Origin: Paragordius varius
Taxonomy: Eukaryota > Nematomorpha
Assembly (NCBI GenBank): GCA_964247055.1
Contig: OZ176051.1
Location: 8,432,001 to 8,496,000 of the forward strand
Length of the DNA: 64,000 nucleotides
Reading direction: 5' to 3'
A program made the position numbers and the translations under genes. This document shows positions 22,825 to 35,959 of the stretch, in pieces (position 1 is the first letter of the stretch; the number at the start of each line of letters is the position of its first letter). The notes beneath the pieces were generated by a model. The model was not told the DNA's origin and made no database searches. It saw only the letters and a list, made by a program, of their open reading frames with translations.

Positions 22825-23290
22825 AAATTTGGAACTCGTCGGTCATAAGATTTCTAACCAAACTTGCCATCCTGAAGGCGATGATATACCTCGTGACAAT
22901 TTATGGGTCCGAATCATGGATATGCAAATCCATTGACAAAGCCCGCATAAACTCTTTAAATGTGGTGCTTTCGGAAAATATTGAGAATCTCCTGGAAAGC
23001 TCCCATCTCCAATTCTTATATTCTCAACCTCATCAAACCCGAACGATTTAATAATCTTCAAACAGCTAAAATATCTGGGTCATATCCTGCGATCCGACTA
23101 GCTAGTAAAAAGTATACTCTTTGGGTTGGTAGATGGCACCCGCAGAAGGGGCCGACCCAAAAAGCGGTGGATCGTCATGCTTAAATCAATAAAAAACCAA
23201 ACTGAGAGAATCACATGATCGTCAAAAATGGAGAACATTAATTAATGAGAAAGCCAAGAGTCACTACATGACTGACTAGCTTATAACACA
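22825..23290 (+). mobile_element. 5'-truncated LINE, C-terminal reverse-transcriptase-protein fragment
   Basis: Decayed plus-strand frames give, in order, RINSL..MWCFRKILRISWK near 22950-23000, GHILRSD near 23078, then TRRRGRPKKRWI near 23140-23175 and, in another frame, EKAKSHYMTD. This is the usual C-terminal end of RTE/CR1-like non-LTR elements. Only the last ~150 codons remain and the frame is broken several times. A short CA-rich stretch follows at about 23285. Confidence 0.78.
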
Positions 23291-23404
23291 CACACACTTA
23301 TTTTTATGTCTTTTTAAAAAATAAAATTTTGTTAAAATAAAAAAATACTGAAAAAGATAATAAACTATGTCATAAAGATATATTTCATATTAATGAGTTA
23401 CATT

Positions 23405-24233
23405 CAGGACTTGAAACCAGAACTGGAACCCGGTTTCTAAGATTTTAGCAAGAACCGGTTCCATTGGGATGGAACCAACGCGGTTCTGATTCCACTTCTC
23501 CGGGAACCACCCCGGTACCGATTCCGAAATTTCAGGAACCACCTTCTATCTATAAATTTTTAAGAACCAACCCGGTTCCGGTTCCATCTCCTTAATTACT
23601 GGTTCCCAAAAAGATTATTATTATAAAAATTCTATTTTATTATTTAAATTTGATTGTACCACTACATATTACATACTCCAAACTTTAAACCTAAAGCGCC
23701 TAATATTATATTAGCGATACTCTCTGAATTTTGGGAGATTCGGCTGTTCTAAAAAACTAATAGTCACAACTCAAGTTTTTTGTAATACACATGTTAGCAT
23801 ATATATAGGTCTCTGAGGAAAAGAGTTTTTTAGCCCTATTATTTTCAGACCTGAGACAGTTTGACCAGCGAATTGCTTTGCAATAATTTTTTAAACATAA
23901 TCTCATTTTATACCTTTGTTATACATTTTCTTATTATATTTTTTTAATTTGTTTCAATTATTATGCTACATTATATTTCTTTCAATATACATTTGCCAAT
24001 TTATAAAAAATTGTTTGATTTATAATTGTTAATATTTTGGTTGTATTATTATTATAATAATAATTTTGTAAGAAAATTATTTAATCAAAAGTCAGGAACC
24101 GAAAATAATACCGGTTCTAAATGTAAAGAACCGGTTCCGGAACCGCAAAATTTTATAGGAACCAACGCGGCTCCAGTTCCATTTGTTCCGGAACCACCCC
24201 GGTTTCACTTTTTTGAGCCGGTTCCAAGCCCTG
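23405..24233. mobile_element. hAT MITE with iterated GGAACCGG motifs and 8-bp target duplication
   Basis: Ends are CAGGACTTGAAACC and GGTTCCAAGCCCTG. The flanks GTTACATT (23397-23404) and GTTATATT (24234-24241) are an 8-bp duplication with one mismatch. Both subterminal regions, each about 150-200 bp, are packed with GGAACC/GGTTCC and CCGG repeats facing each other, while the middle is plain A+T-rich. The open frame at 24026-24274 only translates these repeats. Confidence 0.85.
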
Positions 24234-24319
24234 GTTATATTAGTTCGAAAACACATAATTTATTTTTAGGGTGAATAATTGTTAAAGGGTGAATTTGAAC
24301 TGTAAATTGTATATATATG

Positions 24320-27170
24320 TGATATAAAAATTTTATCAAAAGATTGAACCAAAGAGACAATTAATCATACGTCCAAATGTTCCATAAAAATGTCCTTACA
24401 TTCATTGTTACTATATTTTTATATAAAAATAAAACAAGTTAGTATATTTATCTTTTTAAATATCAAACATTAATCTACATCCTTCGGAATATGCATGAAT
24501 ATCCAGATTCGTGGCCATTAAATATGAAACGATTATACAATAAAAGCTGCTGTTTTAAAGTATAATTAACTACACCTGAAACTTTGCTCACCTCATATTT
24601 TTAAAACTAATTTTCAAAATTTTCTTGCAAGCACACAAAACAGTATTTTTACCCCCTGCCAAACGAATAAAACTTTAGATTAAAAGTTTGGACATTAGAT
24701 AAAAATACGAAAAATGCCTCGTAAAGAAAATATGAAAAATGTTAATCCCATCAAGGGTTTAAGGTTGGGCAAAAGATTCAGGCTTAGTTTATATACGCTT
24801 CAAGGCGGTGAGTATGAAAAAAGTAATCATACGATATTTTTTCGAATTTCAGAACAAATATAATTTGTTGCAATAAAATTTACATGTTTGAATATAAAGT
24901 TGTCATTTCCGATAAAAATAATTAAAAAAAAGATAATTGGGTGCATTTTATATCACTAGAGGTTATTACTAAACAATAGATAAAGTACAATTGCGTTACA
25001 ACCTTGCGAAAATGTAAAATAAAATTAATTGGATAATTATAATTAATTTGTTTGTACAATTAGATATTCAATTATTTTGGCAATATTTCCAACTATATTA
25101 TATTTTAACACAACGGCCACCAGACATATATTTGGTGACAAGTCGCGTTTAAATTAAACAAACAAGCAGGCATGTTAAATTCATAATTTTTATTAACAAA
25201 TCATCAAGACAATCAACATATTTTATTGTAAGAAAATAAATAGTTTTGAGAGTATAACAATAGATTTTTTAGGCGAGAACACCTTTTTTTCTGTTCTTAT
25301 TAAGGACACAACACTATTCTTATAAATTCAATAAAACGACAGAGATAAAAATCAAGAATATTTTGACTTTACAAAATGCATGCCGTTTTTTTAATTTTTA
25401 ATAGACATGACCTGTTTTTATTGTTTGTTGAGGAGTTAATTGACAATTATTTTTTACAGGTGTAACGGAATATGATTGATTTTTACGCAACATTTTTTAA
25501 CATTTCCTTCCTTTTTTATATTATATTATTATAAAAAAGACTTTTTAAAATATTTGATTATTATTGTTTGTTTATGGATTCAATTATTTTTATTTGTTGT
25601 GACGCAATTCAATTAAAAAACTAATTGGCTTTTAACGTCTAAAGCAATTATTTTAATTAATTAAGTTAACATATATGTAATTTATTGGGATGCGATAGAT
25701 AAGAATAGGGTGGGCGTCTTATCAAAAGAGTAAATTAACTATATTTTTTTAATAAATCTAATTCAATACAACTTTATAATATTTTTTGTAACTAATTAAA
25801 AGAAAGTTGAATATTTATGAATTTTACAAGACTTAAAGTTTAAGAGGCGATAAAATATTTTTAACAATCTTTAGGGATTATGGCGACCTTATTCTGATTA
25901 TAGAGGAATTAACATTTTGAGCGTTTAATTTATTTCAGTGTTTAGGATGAGCACATGAGCCTATCCAAAACACAAAAATAAATAAAAAACTCAAAGTTTA
26001 ACGGAAATGGTAGCAGACGATAGTATTCCAAAAAAATTATATTTTGTTATCATTTAACTAATTAACGTGATGATTCATTGTTACCACAATACCTAACTAT
26101 ATTATAAGATAAAAATCTGTAAATATCAAAAAAATAATTATTTTAATTGGAATTGTTATAATTTATATTTTCCTAAAGGACGCTAAAATAATTGGGTTAA
26201 TAAGTTTACAATCACAATTAACTATGAAAACTAACAGTATACAATAGGTAAAAATTATCAACGATCTATTTTAAATATATTAAAATTTTTTACATAAAAC
26301 ATATTATTAAATCAAACCTTAAAAAATTTTAATACCAACTATTTTTTTGTAAATATCTAAATTCTAAAATAAAAAATTACTTAGCACATCCAAGAATTCC
26401 ACTATACTCCCAAAATTATCAGCAAAATAATAATGAGAATAAGTATTGATAAAAAATATATATTGATAAAATTAATATATTATAAATAAATATTAACAAA
26501 AAAATGATAAAAATATGGGAAAATCGAGGCAATATACTAAACAATCATTTATACATTTTATAATAACAATAATATAATAATGGTTCATTATTATCTTTTC
26601 CTATAATTTAAGATGAATAAGCACATTTCCTATAACGCATATATAACGGAAAGATATAAATTGGCTAACAATAAATCTTTAGATACAACATACATAACAC
26701 TTATTTCTTTTGTATATGAAAGTAGGATTAATAGATCCCTAGCCCAATATTAAACTGGTGACAGTTATTGTAAATCACCACTAAAACTAATACATTGTTT
26801 AAAACACAAAGAATAAAAACCACAGATATTACTTCAATAAATGTGTTTAATAACCAGGTGATATTGTTTGATGTTTTCCCTTTCTTTATTCATGGCAATG
26901 ACCTTTTAAATTAGTCCATTTATAAATCTGTCTGTATTTTAATTAATATTTATATTATGATATCGTACTAAGAAAAATATATATATTAGTGAACTACACA
27001 AGTGAAAGTTTTTAATTAAACACATATTCTCAATTAAAATCAAAGAAACACCAGTTTATAGGCATACAGATTACGTTACTGTAATGTATAGTTAAAAATA
27101 ATCTATTATAAATAAAACATCATTTATTCATATATCAGACATTTTTATATAAATTTATGGACAGGCTTAA
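24320..27170. other. A+T-rich stretch; one weak candidate exon only
   Basis: No conserved protein segment or repeat family could be assigned. The only exon-like feature is at 24714-24807, listed separately. Confidence 0.5.
24714..24807 (+). CDS. Weak candidate first coding exon (orphan)
   Basis: An ATG opens 31 codons (MPRKENMKNVNPIKGLRLG...) of markedly less A+T-biased, basic sequence, and ends at G|GTGAGT, an excellent donor. No partner exon is known. The next strong acceptor (TTTTTTACAG, exon from 25460) would add only GVTEYD before a stop, giving a 37-residue product. I recognise no family. It may be chance or the 5' end of a gene extending beyond what I can follow. Confidence 0.25.
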
Positions 27171-27370
27171 TTATACACCATACGGTAGTGTAAAAATAGT
27201 TGTTAGCCAGTACAATAAATATTTACATATACATATATGTCCCTCTACATTTCTCTTTTGTGTCTTGCTGTTAAACAAACAAACAAACTCAAATGTACTG
27301 GCTATTTAATTATTGATTATTATTTTTATGATGTGTAACTCTCCCCCATAATGTAAAATTATCAATACAA

Positions 27371-27557
27371 TATATGTACAGTAGCGTATGGCATAAAACA
27401 ATATTAGTCCGTAAAAGAAAAAAAATGTTTTTTTAAAAAATACAAGGGGATATTATGGATATGTGTAAAGATAACTAAGCTTGTTTTTTAAAAAAAAATT
27501 TTTTTATTCTTTTATGGACTAATAATGTTTTATGCCATACGGTACTGTATGTGCATA
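27371..27557. mobile_element. Short palindromic MITE, relative of family C
   Basis: About 45-bp inverted ends (ACAGTAGCGTATGGCATAAA and TTTATGCCATACGGTACTGT) surround a small A+T-rich centre. The outer GTAGCGTATG motif is shared with the larger family C copies. Confidence 0.8.
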
Positions 27558-27559
27558 TG

Positions 27560-30500
27560 TATATATACTAGAAAAGAGTACATTTTGGGATGTGGACAAC
27601 CACAGACACATAAAAAGCAGGCAGATAAAAAGATCAATGACATTTTTATTGTTATAAAATAGGAAAAATATAAATTGTTGTATATATATACCATTTAAAA
27701 TGGTGTCCCCTTTTATGTCCATAAATATATTTTTATAAACAAGATAAATGGAAAGAATATTTTAAGGAAGGCTATGGATCTTAATATAAATTTGAATTCA
27801 AAAATACAGTTATAACTTAGTCCATAAAAATCGGCGGAACTAAGAGTGTGAAGTTCTGTCTGGTGAAGATATTTATTAAGTGTACTAAAAATATATTTTG
27901 TTGTTCTCTTTTTGGGTGTGTTATTATAGACTTTTCTCCATATACTCAGTTGTAGAAAGCAAAATTATTTTTCTTGTGGTTTTTTTTACATCAAAAGCAT
28001 AAATGTATTCCACTTAAATAAACTATAGGAGTGTAATTAAAATGAATCAAAAATTTTTAAATTATATTTAAGGACCAATCCTAACTTATATGAAAGCATT
28101 ACCTTATAGAAAGAATATGGTTGGAATTTCAAAATACCCACTTAAATTTTTTTAAATATCATTAGAACTTGTAAGAATAAACGCGAGTTTTTTTAAACGG
28201 ATATTACGTTAACATAAAGATATATAAATGAGTCATTTGTAACAAAAGGTATATGATTCTGAGAAAAATCGAAAATACCATGTTTTCATTTAAATAAAAT
28301 TGTGTGAATGGATTAATATAATATACTTTATTGCTTAATTAAGATATGGAAAATATTAAATTATAAATTAAGATATGGAAAATATTAAATTAGATTCAGA
28401 TAAATACAAATATTTTATTATTGAAATTCAAAAAGGAAATATCCGAATACCACTAAAATACTAAAGAAACATAAAAGTTGAAAATTAACTTCTTGGCAAA
28501 TGGGTAGATATAAAATATTAAAAAAACATTTTCGCCCTTTTTTCTACCCAACCACATCTAAAAATTGACAACACAAGAGTTCAAATATATTTATTTATTT
28601 ATATTTTTAAGTTCTTATATACATACCCTCTATGAAACAACAAAAGAAAAAATGAACTTTTTTTGTTTTTGTGGCAAAATGCTTTTTACAGATGAAAAGA
28701 AATTTTAAAATACCCAGGTAAAACATATTTGAATATATTCCAAAAAATGTTCAAAAAAACATTTAAAAGAATCATCTTAAAATTATTTAAAACAAATTTA
28801 CTTGATTGGATGGAATAATTTACAGAATTGTTACAAAGATGATTAAACGTATATTATAAAAAAATTGTCATACTAATTAATAATTGTCACAGAGAAGGCA
28901 AAATTTATATGGTAGCACATATTTTTAAAGGATATATTTAATACAAACAAACAGTAATTTGGGAAATGTATTTTATTTTATTTTTTTAAAAATTTTTGAG
29001 TGCGTAAAAATAGATTTATTCGGAAATTTTTTGAACTATAAGATACAAGCAGAGGCGTATGTGTGGTTGCTATTTTTACAGCATTTTCCTTTGTTGTTGG
29101 ATAGAAGAAATACAGAAATAAAAATTTCTTTGTTGTTTTATCATTTCATATTGGTATTTTAAAAACATTTTTTTTTTCAAAAAAAATTGTAGGGTTAGCA
29201 TAAAAATATCATTATACCGCAACACAATAAAATCAACACAACCAAATTATATAAATTTTAAAGGTGTTTTTTTTAGTTATACTTTTTCAATAAATCTCAA
29301 ATCTCATAACAATATCTAGTTTACAATCTTTAAAAAAATTGTCGTTTTAATTTTCGCGCTAAAATATATAAAAATTATTTATCAAAAATTTGGCTCTGTG
29401 TAATCAAGTGTAGAGGGGGATACAATATATACCACTGTTTCCATTACTTTTTATTAAAAAATTTACGGTACAATCAATGGCTAGAGAATAGAATAGAATA
29501 TTTATATTATTGGAAATATATATATATATAATTTTTATTTATTTTATGCTACACATTATTTAAAATTAATAAAAAAGGTTATTGACCGTTAATTTATATT
29601 TATTGTGGTGTTTCCCATTTTAACAGTAATGCACACAAACAATGTATGTGTGTATGGTACATATGAAAATTAAATCAATAATTTTAACAATACAAATAAT
29701 AAAAAAATGATAATTAAATTAAATAAACAACAAGTAGTTTTAAATGATGAAATCGAAAAAAAATTAAAAGATATTTCCTAAAAAAAATAAAAATTTGGTC
29801 TATTAGGTTCACAAATGCCATTTTTTATTAATATGCACGACACTTCTTCCTTATGCATTCATTAATTACTATTTTTTATTTTAATTAGAATTATTGATTT
29901 TTTGGATGTGTACTCTATATATTTCCTAGTTCAGTAACGCCCATACTTCTACTTCAAAGTTAATCAGTCTTTATAGAGCACAACGTGAGATTTTACAAAA
30001 TATCAGCTGTATTTAGGCTTTAAAGTTTAAGAATTAAACACATATAAATTTTCAAAAAATATTTTGTTATCCAGTGTGTCTATTTGTTACATATAAACAA
30101 AAATGATCTCTAAGCAAATCTCTAGCCTTCCAAAAGATAATCAACATTTATAATATTAATTTAATTTGGTGGACCAACTAAATCTTAGTTAATTTCAGGT
30201 AATTTATGTGGGTTTATATATATATACATATGCATAAGAGGCACATTGTCTCTTCGTTTTTATGCAGTTAAATCCATAATAAAAAACACTGGAATATAAA
30301 TTTTAGCAAATAACCACCACAAAAGTTCAGTGAACAGACACATTTTGTTGTACTCTCTCTGTGTGTGTGTGCATGAGTTTGTATAGCTAACGATTGTCAT
30401 AAAATTTTGTTGTGTCCATTCAAGTTGGACCATCATAGATCAATAATCATTATCATACTAACTAGAAAAAGAATATTACCAAAATATATAGGAAAAACTC

Positions 30501-32460
30501 AAAATATATAAAGGAAAAAGCATCAGAGCACACATTAAAAGGGTATTGACACTACAGTTGTGGAATTAGCTAAAATAAGCGAAGATTCTAACATTTTACT
30601 ACTTTTTGGAAATATATATATTTTTGCACACCAACCAACAAGTAATAACTTGCAATATAAATGGCTTCCGTAACGCATAAAGAACTAACTTTAATCGATT
30701 TTTTCTCTCCATGCTATCTTAGGTATGAATGAAAAAAATAAATTATTCCAAACAGGATATTAAAATTTGATATTTATTAAAAAGTGTAAGTTTAACGGGC
30801 ATCGTAGTTAAATTTAATTATTTGTAACAAAGATTTTAGGAAGAAATAGAAAAATGTAAGCGGTGTTAATCACGTTATTTAAACTTGTGAAAATAAACAA
30901 AAAAATTAAATTTTTAATCGTTTAGTTTTAAAATTAAATTAACACCTTATTATACACCCGTGTTCAAAAATAATTTTATCTAAACACAACTTTTAAACAA
31001 GACATTTCATTTAAATTCAATACTGCCCTTATTCCTATAAAAATGTCGAATAATTTTTATATTTTTTAACATTGATGTCATAAATATATTTTAGAATGGT
31101 AAGAATATATTATGAAAAACCTAAAACAACAAATAATTATTTGACTTATTTCTATCATCATAAAAAATGTGATTAATTATACGGGTTATATATATATTTT
31201 TGATCAATTTCAACATTTACTAATAATTGATCCTTGAACATGGTTTTAAGACATATCTGGATCTTATGTAGACCATTACATATGCTTTGCACATGATAAT
31301 CTTTTACATGTATTTTATTTTGAATAAACATTTTTTCTACCAAAAACAATTTTTTTTAATTATCTTCTCACTATATTTTAACTTTATTTTAGATCTAAAT
31401 TTATTATTAATTTATCTAGCATTTAGTATTCATGTGAGCTTGTATAAAATATTTACAGTTTGATAAGATTAAGGCAAAAATTATTTAATATTATTTTTTA
31501 TGTTTTAATATGATCAATTAATTAAGATTGTATGTTTCATATCACTGAAGGCAATGATAATTGTATCGGAAATATACTTTGGATATGCGAATTTTTATTC
31601 GGCGCACTAATTTTTAATCACCTTAAAAAATAATTTTATTTTAAAATAAATTATGGATATTAAGTATACGGACCCTAAAATGAGCCATCTTTAAATTCCT
31701 GGGAAAATATGATTTTATAATATGATTTTAATTAATACAGTTGAAGCAAGTACTAATAGTGTGCCTGGATTGGGGCCTAAATTGACCTAACTATTACTAT
31801 TGTCAAAATGAAAATCAATTTGTGATACATAAAAATTTAAATTTTATGTTGTAATCCAAAATTTGTAGGTTTCGACGGATAAATAGTTTCTCCTTTTTAT
31901 CGAAAATTATTTTATCAATGTATTACTGGGCATAGCATTATATTTCAATAATTTCTGAAGTTTTGATAATGTTTAAATACTGTGTAATATGTTCAGTTAC
32001 ATCATCAAATATAAATTATATATTCTGTCAAATCAAAGTCATATTTTTGATTTAATTGCCATTGTGGAAAATAATGGCTTCTCTATCACATTATGAGTGA
32101 AAATGCATTGCTAGTTTCCCGTATAATATTGCCGATAAAATTATAAAGAAGAAAAATTATGGGCAAAACTAAGTAAAAACACATTACATTCAATTGTTAT
32201 GGGGGTATTTTACTAATATACTAAATTAGTTTAGAAGTGAACTTGAAATATAAAAATATAAATGGTTCAAAAAATAGCACTTTGTCTTTTATATGTTTAA
32301 TATTATCGAATCCGGTAAAAGCTATATGGCAATATATTTTATAAAACAACGTTTGTTTTTACAATCTGGAAGCATTTCTTTTAATATGTTCTTTATTGCC
32401 CCGGTATAAAAATTTATAAACTGCGGGCACTAATTACCCATGCTAGTTTTATATCCTATT
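27560..32460. other. A+T-rich gene-poor stretch
   Basis: I see only short chance frames. One exon-like segment at 30661-30722 is listed separately. A possible microexon (28691-28716, between TTTTTACAG and GTAAAA) has no partner in phase. Confidence 0.5.
30661..30722 (+). CDS. Weak candidate first coding exon (orphan)
   Basis: ATG followed by 20 codons (MASVTHKELTLIDFFSPCYL) ending AG|GTATGA. The composition is less A+T-biased than the flanks. No downstream exon or family match was found, so this is a guess. Confidence 0.22.
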
Positions 32461-32464
32461 AGGG

Positions 32465-32760
32465 CAATGGTTCCCAAAAGGGGGGCACTGCCTTCCAAAG
32501 GTGGCCTAGAAAAATCTAAGGTGGAGAATTTAGTTTAAAAAAAACTATAAATAAATTTAAGGTTTTCAGGTGCGAATTATCAAGATCTATCACTAATTGT
32601 AAAAAGTATTTTTAAAAATGAAATTTTGAGGATCTCATTGATTGGCATTTTTATAGGATTATAATATAACATTTTTTTTATCTTGAATTTTTTGAGAGGG
32701 GAGGGGAATTTTCATTTTCAATTTGGTGGGACTTGAACAAAAAAAGGTTGGGAACCACTG
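32465..32760. mobile_element. hAT-type MITE family E, second copy
   Basis: Starts CAATGGTTCCCAAAAGGGG and ends TTGGGAACCACTG. Inner motifs CAGGTGCGAATTATCAAGAT and GGATCTCATTGATTGGC match the copy at 18.71-19.02 kb in order. The target duplication is not clear. Confidence 0.8.
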
Positions 32761-32769
32761 TGTTTTAAG

Positions 32770-34420
32770 GTGTAATTAATTTCTTGTTTCAAGATAGCTT
32801 GCGCATTTCACAAATTTAGGGTTTTAATTTAAATTATAAATTAGTAAAAAAAGGAATAATGTTAAATTTAAACGATGGTTTTTTTTCCGAAAAAGGGTTA
32901 AGAGGGTTCGTACTGTACTGGTTAGCTATCAATATTAATTTTTTAAAACAACTATAATATATATTTATTTAAAATAATTTTTAATGTTGCGAAAAATAAT
33001 ATATGCCAACCCACATATTGTTTTGTTAAAAGTTTCGGTGCACTACCTAAAATGTGTTTTAAATTAAAAATTAATTATGTGAAATATGATAATTTTTAAT
33101 TATACAACATCCTTTCTTTTTATATTCCTTACCGTTATGGTAAATTAAACCCTAACATTTTAATTTAGGTAGGTGCCTACTACTACAAGAATATAAAAGT
33201 TCATTATTCTTATTATTTTCCTCCAATATAAATTAAAGTTATTTCAAGAATTCCGTTTATTAAGCGTTAACACTCCTTAATATTAGGTCGAATTTTTCAA
33301 ATATTTTGTTTCTTTTATGCGATTTTTTTAATATATCAATTTGTAATATCTTAAAAATTTATGAAAGGGATGGGTTTAAAGCCAAACACAGCTAGCTCAA
33401 TGACCTTTCCCACAACAAAGCCAATAAAATATAAATTGTGGATTATCTATTTGATTCTCCAGAGATTTTTTATTCTTTCTGTGTGTGCATAATTTGTTGA
33501 AATTGAAGTATTACACATGGAAAAGAAAGGAGGAAATTAATATATATATATATATTACAGGATTGATATCGATATTGAGAGAGCACAATATAATGAAAAT
33601 TATAATTATAACATTCAGCACATATTGAAGAGATTATATCCAATTTTATAGGAAATGGGAAGAAAATTTAATTAAAATTTTTTATTTTATGGTAGAGTTA
33701 CTCAATATTTGTGGTATATTAGGTAATCCCATACTGTGCAGGCACACCATGCATCCACACAAAATTATAAGGATTCCTGGCAACTCATACTCTATTTTTC
33801 CATATATATATTTTATCTTAAATTTTATTTACATTCTCTGAATATATAAAAAGTAAGTAAAAAAGCTATCATATTTCGTAATTTCCGAACACTTAAAAAT
33901 CAATCAATATTTCTCTCTCTCACCATAATTTAAAAATTGATGTAAGTGAAAACATATTTTTCCCCCTAATTATATCATTGAACCGGGGATTTATGATGAT
34001 AGATGGATGAAATAGATATAGATAGGATGTATCATTCAACATTTATAATTTATTCTCATAGGGATGCTGCTAAAAAATAAGGAATTTCTGAAAAGGGTTG
34101 AATACTACAATAAGGCACTTAAAATAAAATTGAACTTAATATATGAGTATTATTTTGCGAAATCCTATATGTTAACGATTTATGGTGATGATGGCTGTTT
34201 CTTAGTTTGCGGCTGAAAAAATAAATTAAATTCCAAACACTTTTTAGTAAAAAAATTTAAATTCCCAACCAATTATATATTACTAAATGTATGTGTTTTA
34301 AAGTAAAAATTATCTGTTTCTTTTTAGTGAAGTTACCTATGGCATGCATTAAATAAAGTTTTTTAAATAAAAAAACATTTTTCAATTAGAATCTATAAAC
34401 ATAAAATCTATGATGCATCA
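32770..34420. other. A+T-rich stretch, nothing assigned
   Basis: Short TA runs (for example 33540-33554) and chance frames only. Confidence 0.5.
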
Positions 34421-34435
34421 AGACAATCTTTCTCA

Positions 34436-34705
34436 TGGCTATGCTTTAGAAGTGGGACACAAATGGCTTCCCAGGTTGCATTTTTGGATAAAAAATTGGT
34501 ATTAAAAATATTTTTGTAAATTTTAAACATAAGACTGACTAATATTTTTTAACATTTTTTGCTAGTTAATTGTTAAATTCAGAAAGATTGATTCAGAAAA
34601 CTTGTTTAAAAAAATAATTTTACTTGGATTTCAAATTTTATATTTAAAAAATTTTGCGGTTTGCAGAAATTATATGGAGGGCCGTGTGACCATTCCTGCT
34701 TTAGA
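34436..34705. mobile_element. hAT-type MITE family F, degraded copy
   Basis: The left part reads GTGGGACACAAATGGCTTCCC and the right part GGAGGGCCGTGTGACCATTCC, which pair as imperfect inverted ends like those of the other family F members. Confidence 0.5.
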
Positions 34706-34922
34706 AAATAATATCATAATTTGATATAAATTCATTCTTATTAAATGCCTATTTTTAATCTATAATAGATAAGATTGTCATAAGTTCTATATTTATTATA
34801 TAAAGATTATATGTAATTAGATTTACAAAAAAAATTGCATAGCTAAACCTGTATTTATTGAACATAAATTACAGCATGGTCTTAACTACATTTTTTACGA
34901 CCATTTAATCCAAAGCATATAT

Positions 34923-34926
<4 letters not shown>

Positions 34927-34952
<26 letters not shown>
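34927..34952. repeat. (TA)n microsatellite
   Basis: About 26 bp of pure TA dinucleotides. Confidence 0.85.
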
Positions 34953-34959
<7 letters not shown>

Positions 34960-35119
34960 AAAATTTAATTACTTTATAATAATATTGAAAAACATGTTAA
35001 CCGTTTACCATTTATACATACCAGGTCTTATTATATGTTTTTACCGGTTTTGTGATAAAGAACTTGTAATTTTGAAAGAAAAGCACTATTTGTTGTATTA
35101 AAAATATGGTGCATCGTCT

Positions 35120-35950
35120 GCACATTCACCCTATCTCACGTAATATATGAATGCCCTGCCGGAAAAACTAATTAACTTTTGCGGTATTAAGCCATTTTCT
35201 AACGTCGAGATTATTTGATTGCACAAGTTATATGGCGCAAGGTCAGGAGAGTTGAGAGGGTACGAAAGAATTTCCCATTGAAATAATTTCAAGGTGTCTT
35301 TTATTAGTTTTGCTGTGTCATTGTCATCTAGCAGAATCTGTTTTCCGCCCAATTCTGGTTATTATACAGTTTCCCGGGTTTTAAAAGTTCCAAATAAACA
35401 GTATGACTTTGTTCCCACCAGACACGGGCTGCTTCTTGCCAAAGGGATTTAGTATTGGTGTTAATAGACCAGCTTGATACAAGTCACTTTGGAATTTTCA
35501 ATTTTCCATTCATTGAAATTGTGTGAAACCCAGTTTGTTAGTCATTCCCGTTGTTCGTAGACATCTATTGATTGTTTTTGATTAACTGACTTGCTTCTGC
35601 CAATTTTAAAATTTAAGTTGGGTCATCCATCATTTAATAACTCACACACTTTAGTGTCTCTTCAGTTGTGTGGTCTACGAGGCACATTCTTTCACATGTA
35701 ATCACAATTTTATGTTTCACATGTGTTAATCGATAGAGCATGTTACCCATATGTTTCTGCCAACAAACAATAACTTTAAATAATTCTTTTGATGGCAGTG
35801 CTTGTCACAAATGTTCTTTTCAGGCAAAAAATTCGACATTATTACTGAAGGATAAAAAAACGCGGTGGTTTTTGGCGAACTCAACTTGCCTTTGTTTGTC
35901 GTTTGATGTCAGACGAAAAAAAGATCTGTATTAAATTGACAATTTTTGGT
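35120..35950 (-). mobile_element. Mariner-family transposon remnant
   Basis: Minus-strand fragments follow mariner transposase order: a helix-turn-helix piece (KLAEASQLI, then NWVSHNF near 35500-35620), RVWWEQSHTVYLELLKPGK near 35375-35435, and LLDDNDTAKLIKDTLK followed by SPDLAPYN near 35235-35340. Blocks between these are missing and the frame is broken, so only parts of the usual ~345 codons remain. I could not locate intact terminal repeats. Confidence 0.8.
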
Positions 35951-35959
35951 TGACTTCCT

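Larger units (their letters stand above)
22748..24312. mobile_element. MITE family A copy interrupted by two later insertions
   Basis: The left end (AAATTCACCCTTAAACAATTC at 22765) and the right end (GGGTGAATTTGAACTG at about 24286) are inverted copies of each other. The interior pieces at 23300-23404 and 24234-24270 match consecutive parts of the copy at 62.96-63.12 kb read in reverse. A LINE fragment (22.82-23.29 kb) and a hAT MITE (23405-24233) sit between these pieces, so this MITE is the oldest of the three. Confidence 0.75.

Noticed and set aside
22843-23184. Open frames on both strands between 22.8 and 23.2 kb as genes
   Set aside because: They are frame fragments of a 5'-truncated LINE.
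24026-24274. Proline/glutamate-rich 82-codon frame
   Set aside because: It translates the GGAACC repeats of a hAT MITE.
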